This document shows, in pieces, positions 5,194-12,007 of a stretch of DNA of 12,007 bases. Position 1 is the first letter of the stretch; every line of letters starts with the position of its first letter. The position numbers and the translations under genes were made by a program. The stretch is from a bacterium (GTDB taxonomy: Bacteria > Cyanobacteriota > Vampirovibrionia > Obscuribacterales > Obscuribacteraceae): assembly GCA_030431355.1 (NCBI GenBank), contig JAUIJG010000148.1, positions 1 to 12,007 on the forward strand, written 5' to 3'. The notes beneath the pieces were generated by a model. It was given only the letters and a program-made list of their open reading frames with translations, did no database searches and was not told the origin of the DNA.

Positions 5194-7863
5194 ATGGATA
5201 ATCAGTCCAGAGACAATGAGAAGAATAGCCGGAGCGACGCCATGCAAGAACGTGGCGAGGTTGCTTTTAAATATTTCCAGGAAGAGAAATATGATAAAGC
5301 TATTCAAGAATACGACCAGGTCATCGAAGAGGCCAGGGGACTTGGTGAGAGTTCTCAGCTTGCGCTCTTTCTGACCTATAGAGCCCTGGCAAAGTTTGAA
5401 TTCGGGGAGCGGGTAGAAAACCTGCACCAGGATCTTCAGGAAGCCATGGAACTTGCCATCGCTTCGGACAACGCTGCACTGTTGCTGAATGCCAAATTGG
5501 TGCTTGCTGAAATCTATCGTGATAGCGGCAGCACACCGAAAGCTATTGAACAATTTCTAGATGCCTTTGACCTTGGAAATTTACTGAAAGATCCTGAATC
5601 CCAGGAGCTTGCCCTCAGCAATTTAGGCCGCCTTTATTTAGACCGCGGCTGGTCAGAGCAGGCTCTTGCCTGCTACAGGCACTTACTTGATACCGTGGAG
5701 GAGCCGGATAACAGGGCCGCTATTCTCGGGAGTCTGGGGCTTTGTATGGCAGAGCTGGGTAAATTTGAGGATGCCATCAACTCTTACCGGACCGCGTACT
5801 TAGAAGCAGAGCTGGAGGGCGACCTCTCTTCCATGTCGGTCTGTCTGGGGTCAGAAGGCAATGTCCTGTTTGAGACCGAGTCTTATGAGCGAGCACTAAA
5901 GTGCTATGAGAAGGCGCTTGTTCTGGCGGAGAGTTCATCGGATGAGAGAAGGCGTGGTGCCTGGCTCGGAAATATCGGAACAACCCTTGTGAAGCTTGGG
6001 CGGCTGGAAGAGGCGCTTAGCAAGCTGGAAGAAGCCGAGCGGATAGCAGCCAGGCTTGAGGACGTTCATTCCAGAGCGGCGCATCTTGATAGCATCGGAG
6101 ACTGTCTTGTCGCGTCAGGAAAGCTGGAAGAGGCAAGAGCCAAATATGAAGAAGCTCTTGAGATTAGTAAGGAGATGGAAGATCGTCTCGGTCAGAGAAT
6201 CTATCTCACCAGCCTTGGCCGGGTGTATCAGAGGCTCGGTCAGTTACAGCCCGCTTTCGACTATTTAGGCCAGGCGGTTGAGATCTTTGATGAACAACGT
6301 GCCACCATATGCGCTGACGACCTGAAAACAAGTTTCGCCAATAGAGGTGAGGATCTCTACAAAGATGTGGTGGATATATGCCTTTCCATGGGCAAGCGGG
6401 TGGAAGCCCTGGAATTTATCGGTCGAGCCAAGTCGAGAGCCTTGTTGGACCTTTTGAGTAATTCACCCATCGATTTGAGCCTACTTGCCGATGAAGGGGA
6501 TGACGCCCTTCGCAAGTTGATTGACAAAGAGAAAGAGTTGAGAGCGCAGATTGATCATCTGGAGAGGGTTATCTGGCAGGGTCCGACCGGTCTCGATTCT
6601 ACCTCTCGTGGCGCCACCATAAGCGGTGAAGATACCAAACAGGTTTATTCCGAATGGCGTGACACCGTAAACCAGTTGAAACGCAGCCATCCTAATTATG
6701 CATCTCTTGTCTCTGCCCAGACCCTCGATTATGAATCTATTCAGGCATTATGGAAAACTGATGATGAGGGCAATTCCGAAGTTCTGGATGAAAGTACTTG
6801 TTTGATAGAGTTCTATTCGACAGGCGACTACCTTATGACCATGGCAGTCTGGTCCGGGCTTGATGAGCCTGTTGTTAGTATTATCAGTGACCCTGAGAAG
6901 AGGGAGTTGCTGGAGGTGGATCTGGAGACTTTTCTGGAGATGGCATCCACAGAAGGTTGGGAAGTGCCCAAGAGTCTCTGTAAGAGAATTTACGAGGCTT
7001 TATTGGGCGAAGTAATGAACTCTATTCCAGAAGCTCTAGACCGACTTATCATCGTTCCCCACGGCAATTTGTTTCACCTTCCTTTTGCCGCGCTACACGA
7101 TGGTGAGGCATATCTTTGCGAGAAGGTTACCCTCAGCTATCTACCGTCACTGACCCTGATTCCGGTACTATCGGGCACCACTCAGGGTATGTCTATTACA
7201 TCCGGAGACAAGTATTTGATCTCCGCCATTAGCGATTACTCCGCTACGCGCCAGAACGGATTGGTCTTAAGTTCGACATTGCGATCATCTGCCGGATTGG
7301 ATGACTTGAGCTATACCTTGGAGGAAGCAAACTCAATCTTCAAGTTGAGCGAAGATAAGAGTCAGGTCAAAGAAGCAAAGCTCCTGACCAATGAAGAAGT
7401 GAAGGAAGTCTTCCCCGATCTTTTCAGCGAATACCCGGTCGTTCATTTTGCCGGTCACGCGGTTTTCAATGATGTGGAGCCGATGGCTTCAGGGCTTGTA
7501 CTCTCCGATGGTACGATACTAACCGCCGCTTCTATCCTGGAGAGGCGCTCTCTTAAGACTTATTGTGGACGACTGCTTGTCCTCTCTGCCTGCCAGACCG
7601 GAGTCAACAAAGTAACCGCCGGTGGTGAAGTTCTTGGTCTGGCTCGCGCTCTTATCTATGCGGGGATGCCCAACCTGATACTTACTCTCTGGGAGGTGGC
7701 CGACCGTTCTACTTCCGATCTGATGAAGAGTTTCCACGACCACTGGCAGTCTTCCGGAAAAGCTTCGATAGCCTCGGCGCTTCAAAAAGTACAGAGAGAA
7801 GCGATTGAAAGCGGGTTGCCTCTGCACGCCTGGGCTCCTTTTATTCATTTTGGAATAGATTAA
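5194..7863 (+). CDS. TPR-CHAT protein, putative caspase-like cysteine peptidase
   Basis: This 889-residue protein has about eight or nine TPR units (about 20-370; clear ones begin near 'GNIGTTLVKLGRLEEAL' and 'DSIGDCLVASGKLEEAR'). A helical linker follows, containing 'LEFIGRAKSRALLDLL' (about 406-421) and a coiled-coil-like stretch to about 515. A C-terminal CHAT domain spans about 535-889. CHAT hallmarks are 'LIIVPHGNLFHLPFAAL', 'HFAGHA' with the catalytic-type H755, and 'VLSACQTG' with the catalytic-type C800. The 45-residue spacing between them is normal for the clan CD fold. Family knowledge: CHAT proteins are caspase/separase relatives, including HetF of cyanobacteria and the TPR-CHAT subunit of Craspase, where TPRs control the peptidase. 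No signal peptide or membrane helix is seen, so it is cytoplasmic. An alternative start is ATG 5242, preceded by GGAG at 7 nt; the ATG at 5194 has only a loose GGAAAGAAG. The substrate is unknown. Confidence 0.95.
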   Translation: MDNQSRDNEKNSRSDAMQERGEVAFKYFQEEKYDKAIQEYDQVIEEARGLGESSQLALFLTYRALAKFEFGERVENLHQDLQEAMELAIASDNAALLLNAKLVLAEIYRDSGSTPKAIEQFLDAFDLGNLLKDPESQELALSNLGRLYLDRGWSEQALACYRHLLDTVEEPDNRAAILGSLGLCMAELGKFEDAINSYRTAYLEAELEGDLSSMSVCLGSEGNVLFETESYERALKCYEKALVLAESSSDERRRGAWLGNIGTTLVKLGRLEEALSKLEEAERIAARLEDVHSRAAHLDSIGDCLVASGKLEEARAKYEEALEISKEMEDRLGQRIYLTSLGRVYQRLGQLQPAFDYLGQAVEIFDEQRATICADDLKTSFANRGEDLYKDVVDICLSMGKRVEALEFIGRAKSRALLDLLSNSPIDLSLLADEGDDALRKLIDKEKELRAQIDHLERVIWQGPTGLDSTSRGATISGEDTKQVYSEWRDTVNQLKRSHPNYASLVSAQTLDYESIQALWKTDDEGNSEVLDESTCLIEFYSTGDYLMTMAVWSGLDEPVVSIISDPEKRELLEVDLETFLEMASTEGWEVPKSLCKRIYEALLGEVMNSIPEALDRLIIVPHGNLFHLPFAALHDGEAYLCEKVTLSYLPSLTLIPVLSGTTQGMSITSGDKYLISAISDYSATRQNGLVLSSTLRSSAGLDDLSYTLEEANSIFKLSEDKSQVKEAKLLTNEEVKEVFPDLFSEYPVVHFAGHAVFNDVEPMASGLVLSDGTILTAASILERRSLKTYCGRLLVLSACQTGVNKVTAGGEVLGLARALIYAGMPNLILTLWEVADRSTSDLMKSFHDHWQSSGKASIASALQKVQREAIESGLPLHAWAPFIHFGID

Positions 7864-7903
7864 GAGAATAGTTTCGATTGATTGAAAATGCCAGACAACG
7901 GCG

Positions 7904-8929
7904 CTATTTTTTCGATGCTTTTTCCGGCGCCTGAGCGTTATCCTGATTTGTCTCAACCGAATCTTTTTTCTCCACCATTGAATTTACGATGGCGTAGATT
8001 TCTGGTGAGAGAGGATGATCTTTGAAATGGAATTTCCTCACCACTTTGTTCTCGAATTGCTTGAGCTGGTCGGTGTCGGAGTCGTAGGACCAGGCAATCA
8101 GGTAATCTCTATTAGGAATGGCCACAAAACAAGGCTTGCCCAGTTGCGATTCTATTTTGTTCCGCACCGCTGGTAGTAGCAGGCGGGCAGCTGCGTATCC
8201 GTCATTGATGTCGATGGTGAGGTATCTGCCCTGGGTCTTACTTCCTCGCGCTCTTATCGCCTCAAGCTTCGTGCCTGTGGATGCCTGCACAAGATTTTCA
8301 TAGGCTGTATCTTTTATGATTTCCTGGCTTACATTCCATTTTTTCAGGTCTGATTTCATCACGTAGCGAAAAGCTCGCTTCGAGTCCACAACATAACCTT
8401 CCATCAGTTGATTGGAAAATGCCAGGGGCTTAAAAACCATCTTCTGGGCAAACTCTTTCTGATCTAAATAGGCTCTTGGAAAAATCTGGGGTCGTATCCT
8501 TACCTTTGCGTCCTCCCATGTTTTCAACTCTTGATCGATGGGCGGAAAGACTTTCATGGCCTGGAGAAAGTTACGAACTTCTTCTGTGGCTCTTTCCCGG
8601 ACATGGATTCCTTTAACGTGCTTATACAAATTGTCCAGGGAAATTTGTCCGTCCTCTTTCCACTTCAAGGTAAATGGAGAATCTGTGCCTCGGAGCTTAA
8701 GCTCCGGAAATTCTTTCTCGCCGATTTCCAGAACGAAGGCTGAAAACTTCTCCGGTGTCATGGTCTGGAGCTTTCTGGATCTTGCCTGGGCTTCTTCCCA
8801 GGAGAGAGTGAGACCGCTAAAAGAGACCAGAACAACAAAGGTTAGAAAGAGTCTGCATGAGGCTCTAAGGCAATTGCCGGGAAGCTTTTTTCTTTCCCTT
8901 CGATTTGCGTCTATTCTGCCTGGGCTCAA
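7904..8929 (-). CDS. DUF1444 (YtpQ-like) protein with an apparent signal peptide
   Basis: The main part resembles Bacillus YtpQ/DUF1444 as I recall it: an N-terminal segment with 'ISLDNLY', then 'RPQIFPRAYL', 'NDGYAAARLL' (about 242-251) and 'AIPNRDYLI' (about 270-278). The biochemical role of that family is not known to me. Here a basic n-region and a hydrophobic stretch (about 25-43) ending in 'EEAQA' precede the domain, so the product looks exported, unlike YtpQ. Start choice: the frame opens at TTG 8962, but the best promoter (8968-8995) would begin transcription at about that base, so TTG 8929, with AGGGG 6 nt upstream, is preferred (341 residues). ATG 8761 would give a 285-residue cytoplasmic form close to YtpQ in length, but it has no ribosome site. 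The gene converges with TPR-CHAT across a 40-nt gap that has no clear terminator. Confidence 0.82.
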   Translation of the reverse strand: MSPGRIDANRRERKKLPGNCLRASCRLFLTFVVLVSFSGLTLSWEEAQARSRKLQTMTPEKFSAFVLEIGEKEFPELKLRGTDSPFTLKWKEDGQISLDNLYKHVKGIHVRERATEEVRNFLQAMKVFPPIDQELKTWEDAKVRIRPQIFPRAYLDQKEFAQKMVFKPLAFSNQLMEGYVVDSKRAFRYVMKSDLKKWNVSQEIIKDTAYENLVQASTGTKLEAIRARGSKTQGRYLTIDINDGYAAARLLLPAVRNKIESQLGKPCFVAIPNRDYLIAWSYDSDTDQLKQFENKVVRKFHFKDHPLSPEIYAIVNSMVEKKDSVETNQDNAQAPEKASKK

Positions 8930-8967
8930 AGTCTTCCCCTGGGTTTGCCATACACCGTACAAAGGTT

Positions 8968-8995
8968 ATTGTATTCTGTTTTCTCATAATTTGAA
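8968..8995 (-). promoter_or_regulatory. Probable promoter of the DUF1444 gene
   Basis: On the minus strand, TTCAAA (8995-8990) and TACAAT (8973-8968) are separated by 16 bp and match consensus at four and five of six positions. It lies in the short gap between the acetyltransferase stop and the DUF1444 gene. The predicted transcription start (about 8961) makes TTG 8962 an unlikely start codon and favours TTG 8929. Confidence 0.45.
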
Positions 8996-9015
8996 CGGCT
9001 TACAAGAACAAAGGT

Positions 9016-9591
9016 TTACCTTCTCGCCTTCACCGGTTTAGCCATCATTATGTCCGGTTTGCCTGGTCCATTGGCATCCGGTATCACTCCCACTATTTTG
9101 AAACCCATTTTTTGCCAGAAGCTGTAGGGGTGATTGTTGTGGTTTTTTATAGACTTTATCTTGTCCCAGGTGTGCTCATAAAGATCCACCGAAGAAAGGC
9201 TGGTCTGCTCGCTTTCATCATCGGTACCCAGATAGAGAGTAAGACCGCCACGCTTATGAACCTGTTGCTCCAAGTCCATCACCAGGCTCAAACCTATGCC
9301 GGATTGTCTTCGGTCGGCGCGAACGCATAGAGGATGAATCTCATAAACTTTGCCGCCGTAGAGTTTTATCGCTCCAATCCAGCCTATAACCTGGTCGTTA
9401 TCATCCACGGCAACCCGGGAGAATCTATCGCCGCAGATGCATTCCAGCACCTCCAGGCGTGCCGATTTGTCGTCCGGATATGCTTCTGGCCAGTTGTATT
9501 GAAAGCTTGTGTAGAGAATATGAGCAGCCTGGTCTATGTATCCCTCGTCTTTGACGTCCAGATCGATGATACTGTATGTGATGGTTTTCAT
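9016..9591 (-). CDS. GNAT acetyltransferase of the AAC(6')-Ii-like aminoglycoside 6'-N-acetyltransferase type
   Basis: This 191-residue protein has the GNAT acetyl-CoA signature 'RRQSGIG' (94-100). Along its whole length it carries the pattern of Enterococcus AAC(6')-Ii as I recall it: 'WPEAYPDD' (34-41), 'GWIGAIKLYGG' (70-80), 'EIHPL' (84-88), 'GGLTLYLGTDDE' (115-126), 'DLYEHTWDKIKSIKN' (136-150), 'HPYSF' (154-158), 'IVGVIPDANG' (166-175) and 'KPDIMMAK' (178-185). Members transfer acetyl from acetyl-CoA to the 6'-amino group of aminoglycosides, but chromosomal forms may have another natural substrate. The length matches AAC(6')-Ii. The ATG start has no strong ribosome site. Same strand as the DUF1444 gene, but that gene appears to have its own promoter. 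No mobile element or other resistance gene is nearby, so an intrinsic gene is likely. The fold call is firm; the substrate is inferred. Confidence 0.9.
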   Translation of the reverse strand: MKTITYSIIDLDVKDEGYIDQAAHILYTSFQYNWPEAYPDDKSARLEVLECICGDRFSRVAVDDNDQVIGWIGAIKLYGGKVYEIHPLCVRADRRQSGIGLSLVMDLEQQVHKRGGLTLYLGTDDESEQTSLSSVDLYEHTWDKIKSIKNHNNHPYSFWQKMGFKIVGVIPDANGPGKPDIMMAKPVKARR

Positions 9592-9698
9592 CTGGCGTAT
9601 ATCCGCAACCGATTTTCGAAAGTCTTCCTGTTCTTACCTATACCCAGATTCAATTTCAAAGTATTTAAGAGTTTTCAAATTCTCCCTTTTGTCATTAG

Positions 9699-9728
9699 CT
9701 GACATTGGCGCGAAGAATTGGTTATAGT
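9699..9728 (+). promoter_or_regulatory. Promoter of the Spy-like gene
   Basis: CTGACA (9699-9704) and TATAGT (9723-9728), each five of six to consensus, are separated by 18 bp. Transcription would start near 9735, 24 nt before the ATG at 9759. The TTG that opens the frame at 9705 lies inside this promoter, so it cannot be the start. Confidence 0.55.
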
Positions 9729-9758
9729 AAATTAGCCGCTTATCGGGAGCTTCCTTTG

Positions 9759-10199
9759 ATGAAATTTCTAAGTTATCTGCTTGTCGCCACCCTCTTTGCC
9801 ACCCCTGCCGCATACGCCCAGCAGGCATCTCAAGGCGGCTCCGCTCAAAGCCCGCCCCAGGCTGACCCTATCTATATCTACAAGCTGGCCGGTATAGATT
9901 CGGAGCAGGAAGGCGAAATTCGGAAACTGGTCAAAGAGTTTGAGAGCGCTCAGCGAGTGAGAATCAAGGTTCTGATCAATCTAGTCAAGGATATGCGCAC
10001 ACTGCAACTTCAACCGGACCCGGTGGAGGATGAAGTTCTCAGTAAACAAGATGAGATCAACAAGGTTACCTCGAACACAGCCTCTGAGAGAGTCAAGTTG
10101 ATGCTCAAGATTCGCAGTATTTTGAGCCCCCAGCAGAAGCAGAAACTGGTGACTTTGATCAAGAAGAGCGGCGAGAGCAAGCCTGAGCCCAAGGAATAA
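9759..10199 (+). CDS. Small secreted LTxxQ/Spy-like helical protein
   Basis: This 146-residue protein has a textbook Sec signal peptide ending 'ATPAAYAQQ' (cleavage about residue 20) and a short Gly/Ser/Pro/Gln-rich linker. A charged, all-helical domain follows (about 40-140), ending with 'ILSPQQKQKLVTLI'. That motif and the helix pattern resemble the LTxxQ proteins (Spy, CpxP, ZraP), periplasmic chaperones or stress and metal sensors. Here the motif reads LSPQQ. Function is inferred from this similarity only. Start choice: ATG 9759 has GGGAG 9 nt upstream, begins the signal peptide, and follows the promoter at 9699-9728. The TTG-started longer frame from 9705 is rejected. A weak AGAGC/GCTCT hairpin (10199-10219) spans the stop and may aid termination. 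Confidence 0.8.
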   Translation: MKFLSYLLVATLFATPAAYAQQASQGGSAQSPPQADPIYIYKLAGIDSEQEGEIRKLVKEFESAQRVRIKVLINLVKDMRTLQLQPDPVEDEVLSKQDEINKVTSNTASERVKLMLKIRSILSPQQKQKLVTLIKKSGESKPEPKE

Positions 10200-10297
10200 G
10201 AGCTTTTGCCGATTGCTCTGTGATTTTATCTTTTCGGACAGCAAAACCTTGAGTTATTCTCTAGAATAGAGATATTGGAAATTTGAGGGCTTTGACT

Positions 10298-10744
10298 TTG
10301 TATCCAGGCGCCGGCAATGTTGCTTTCAAACTGGTTCGTACTCTTATTTTGGTCTCCGTGCTGGTCGGTGCGGTCTTGCTCATAGGCTGGGGCGCCGTTC
10401 AGATAAGCGGATTGCCTTTTGTCTCATTCCTGTTCAAGTTCATAGCTCCATATCTCTGGATAGCGGCACTTTTGTACGGACTTCTCTGGATCGCGGTCTA
10501 TTTCTCTTATAGAGATTATCGCTGGGCGGCTAATCTTTGCCAGGCTAAAGAGAGTTTCGATCTCGGGCGCTATCGCAAAGCGGTAAATTTCGCCACTTTC
10601 GCCCTGGCTTACAAAGGCAAATGTGGGCTTTCCTATTATTTGCGCAGCAAATCCTACGAACATCTGGAGCCCGAGAGTCTCCACCGTGGGGATCTTGATA
10701 TGGCTTTCTCTCTGGGTATTGACCCGGAAAAATTTGATTTCTAG
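10298..10744 (+). CDS. Small membrane protein with two helices and a TPR-like cytoplasmic tail
   Basis: I do not recognise the family. Two strong transmembrane helices (about 11-35 and 44-70, counting from the TTG at 10298) precede a soluble C-terminal part. That part, from about 'YRWAANLCQAKESFDLGRY' to 'LRSKSYEHL', has the helix pairs and small-residue positions of one to one-and-a-half TPR units. The topology is probably both ends in the cytoplasm with a short outside loop. Start choice: the frame opens at TTG 10283, which has only GGA 3 nt before it. TTG 10298 has GAGGG at 8 nt and is preferred, but both remain possible. It runs the same way as the Spy-like gene after a gap of about 100 nt, and converges on the phosphatase gene with only 14 nt between stops. 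Confidence 0.7.
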   Translation: MYPGAGNVAFKLVRTLILVSVLVGAVLLIGWGAVQISGLPFVSFLFKFIAPYLWIAALLYGLLWIAVYFSYRDYRWAANLCQAKESFDLGRYRKAVNFATFALAYKGKCGLSYYLRSKSYEHLEPESLHRGDLDMAFSLGIDPEKFDF

Positions 10745-10758
10745 ATTTTGATTTCCAG

Positions 10759-11385
10759 CTAAGGTTTGAAATTGGTGTATTGCACGGTGGTGAAGCTGTC
10801 GCTCACGTCAATTTTGCTGACTGAGCCTGTGGAAATATTGAGGCGCCAGAAGTTTCTTACAGGCATCTCCAGCGATTCCACAAGAATTGACCGGGTAACT
10901 CCGGCATGGGTGACCAGGGCAATGGTCTTGCCTTTATGCTCTGCCACCAATTCTTTTATGCGACCCCGGACTCGATGGTGCAAGTCTTCTATGGATTCAC
11001 CCCCGGGCGGGGCGTTTTTGATCGGGTCCGAAGCCCAGGATTTGTAATCTTCCGGGTCTTCCTTTTTGACCTCCAGATAGGTCCTACCTTCCCATTCGCC
11101 AACGGACCATTCATCAAGCCCTTTCTGGGGAATGTTTTTGATTCCGAGCTTTTCAGCTATCAAACTGGCAGTGGAGACAACTCTTCTGGCTGTGCTTGAT
11201 AGAAGGATGTCCGGCTTCTCTTTTGCCAGCCATTCTCCTAAGGCTTTCGCCTGTTCTTTTCCTCTTTCCGTCAGTTCGACATCCGGGTCGTTGTAGAGTT
11301 TGCCATTCTCTGTAGGCTCCGTATGACCATGGCGAATGATATAGATGGTGGTGATTGTTTCCGTTGGATGTAGCTCTTCTGACAC
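10759..11385 (-). CDS. Histidine phosphatase superfamily protein (phosphoglycerate-mutase-like, GpmB/CobC type)
   Basis: All catalytic landmarks of the branch 1 histidine phosphatases are present: 'IIRHGHTE' with the phospho-accepting His (H19), 'LTERG', 'SSTARRVVSTA' (Arg R68), the catalytic acid in 'DEWSVGEWEG' (E92), 'PPGGES', and the second His in 'VTHAGVTR' (H160). Numbers count from the GTG at 11385. Such enzymes remove phosphate from small molecules; the substrate here cannot be read from sequence. Start choice: the frame extends to GTG 11445, which overlaps the aldolase stop by 14 nt but has no ribosome site. GTG 11385 has GGAG at 9 nt and starts close to the fold, so it is preferred. 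The aldolase lies just upstream on the same strand, suggesting a shared transcript and linked phospho-sugar chemistry. Confidence 0.92.
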   Translation of the reverse strand: MSEELHPTETITTIYIIRHGHTEPTENGKLYNDPDVELTERGKEQAKALGEWLAKEKPDILLSSTARRVVSTASLIAEKLGIKNIPQKGLDEWSVGEWEGRTYLEVKKEDPEDYKSWASDPIKNAPPGGESIEDLHHRVRGRIKELVAEHKGKTIALVTHAGVTRSILVESLEMPVRNFWRLNISTGSVSKIDVSDSFTTVQYTNFKP

Positions 11386-11431
11386 TCTCAAGTTCTCCGG
11401 ATAATTTGAAGACAGAAATTTTGCTCTTACA

Positions 11432-12007
11432 TCAGTCCGGGTCACTGCACCGGGAGCTGAGTAGTTTCTTTTCGTTCGCAGGTTTTTTTAACCCGTATAC
11501 CGAGCAAATAGCAAGCAACTTTTCCACCTGGGATGATTTGAGGCGCCTGGCTCCGCCCAGTATCTCTGCCGCCATCAAGGTCTGGGCATAATGCTCCACT
11601 GTTTCTAATTTGTAATAAGCGTCCCATATATCCTTGCCGATGGTGAGGGCGCCGTGGTGATCGAGAACGAGGGCATCATGATCTTCCACAATATCAGCGA
11701 TGGAATCTGGTATTTCATCAGTGCTTGGTGTTGCATATGGTGCTGTCGGAATGCTTCCCAGAGTACAGACGACTTCGGGTAAAACGCACTGATCCAGGGA
11801 AAGTCCTGCAACGGTAAAGGCAACGGCAGTAGTGGGATGGGCGTGCACCACGGCTCTGGCGTCCGGTCTTTTGTTGTATACGACCAGATGCATTTTTAAC
11901 TCCGTGGAGGGACGGGCTTCCGGTCCAGCTTCTTGAGGATTTCCTCCTTTTGATTTCGGCAATGGATTGCCTTCCATATCGGTAACCACCAGGTCTTCCA
12001 TGGAAAG
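11432..12007 (-). CDS. Class II aldolase/adducin-family protein, 5' end cut by the window
   Basis: The reading frame is open to the right edge, with two more codons (Leu-Ser) before the first in-window Met. That Met ('MEDLVVTDMEGN') matches the interior 'edLvvvd.dG' of the family, so the true start lies beyond 12007. Counting from that Met, the active-site set of fuculose-phosphate-type aldolases is visible: Glu in 'RPSTELKMH' (E34), zinc ligands in 'VVHAHP' (H53, H55), and the third ligand in 'LDHHGAL' (H116). 'TAPYATPSTDE' also fits. The family covers L-fuculose- and L-ribulose-phosphate enzymes and MtnB-like dehydratases, and I cannot choose among them. The stop overlaps the longest version of the phosphatase gene. 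About 60-80 residues are missing, including the 'GNxS' and 'TPSG' phosphate-binding motifs. Confidence 0.9.
   Translation of the reverse strand, partial: LSMEDLVVTDMEGNPLPKSKGGNPQEAGPEARPSTELKMHLVVYNKRPDARAVVHAHPTTAVAFTVAGLSLDQCVLPEVVCTLGSIPTAPYATPSTDEIPDSIADIVEDHDALVLDHHGALTIGKDIWDAYYKLETVEHYAQTLMAAEILGGARRLKSSQVEKLLAICSVYGLKKPANEKKLLSSRCSDPD

Noticed and set aside
5194..7863. TPR-CHAT as part of a type III-E CRISPR (Craspase) locus
   Set aside because: No CRISPR repeats and no gRAMP or other cas gene are present in the window.
7864..7935. Possible terminator between the convergent TPR-CHAT and DUF1444 genes
   Set aside because: Only short complementary pieces (AATAG/CTATT, GGCGC/GCGCC) with large loops, partly inside coding sequence.
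8538..9041. Plus-strand open frame of 167 codons opposite the DUF1444 gene
   Set aside because: The minus strand carries recognisable DUF1444 motifs; this frame is its antisense shadow.

Overview
The window looks like ordinary chromosomal DNA from a Gram-negative-type bacterium of medium GC. Several proteins carry Sec signal peptides, ribosome binding sites are of the AGGAGG/GGAG type, and starts are often GTG or TTG. TPR proteins, a TPR-CHAT protein, a SpoIID/LytB protein without sporulation genes, and an orphan OmpR-type regulator together suggest the cyanobacterial sister lineages (Vampirovibrionia/Melainabacteria, for example Obscuribacterales). This placement is inferred from gene content and is only moderately supported. 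I see no tRNA, rRNA, CRISPR array, insertion sequence or phage gene.

Left part (1-2690): two genes on the minus strand. One encodes a membrane-anchored protein with an extracytoplasmic beta-type domain and two TPRs. The other encodes a secreted SpoIID/LytB-domain protein with altered motifs. A divergent control region (2546-2694) follows, with two overlapping inverted repeats and a perfect 12-bp direct repeat, and it leads into an OmpR/PhoB-family response regulator that has no kinase beside it. That gene ends in a clear intrinsic terminator.

Middle part (3440-7863): a 445-residue secreted, basic, histidine-rich protein of unknown function, then an 889-residue TPR-CHAT protein with the expected His-Cys dyad. 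This pair is the most interesting part of the window, although nothing in the sequence proves that the two work together.

Right part (7904-12007): a DUF1444 (YtpQ-like) protein with an apparent signal peptide and an AAC(6')-Ii-like GNAT acetyltransferase lie on the minus strand. On the plus strand are a small secreted LTxxQ/Spy-like protein and a two-helix membrane protein. At the right edge, on the minus strand, are a histidine phosphatase and, upstream of it, a class II aldolase cut by the window end. The last two overlap or nearly overlap and probably share a transcript, which suggests joint phospho-sugar chemistry.

Most genes stand alone or in pairs with their own promoters. The window does not contain a long operon or a recognisable defence or biosynthetic cassette.
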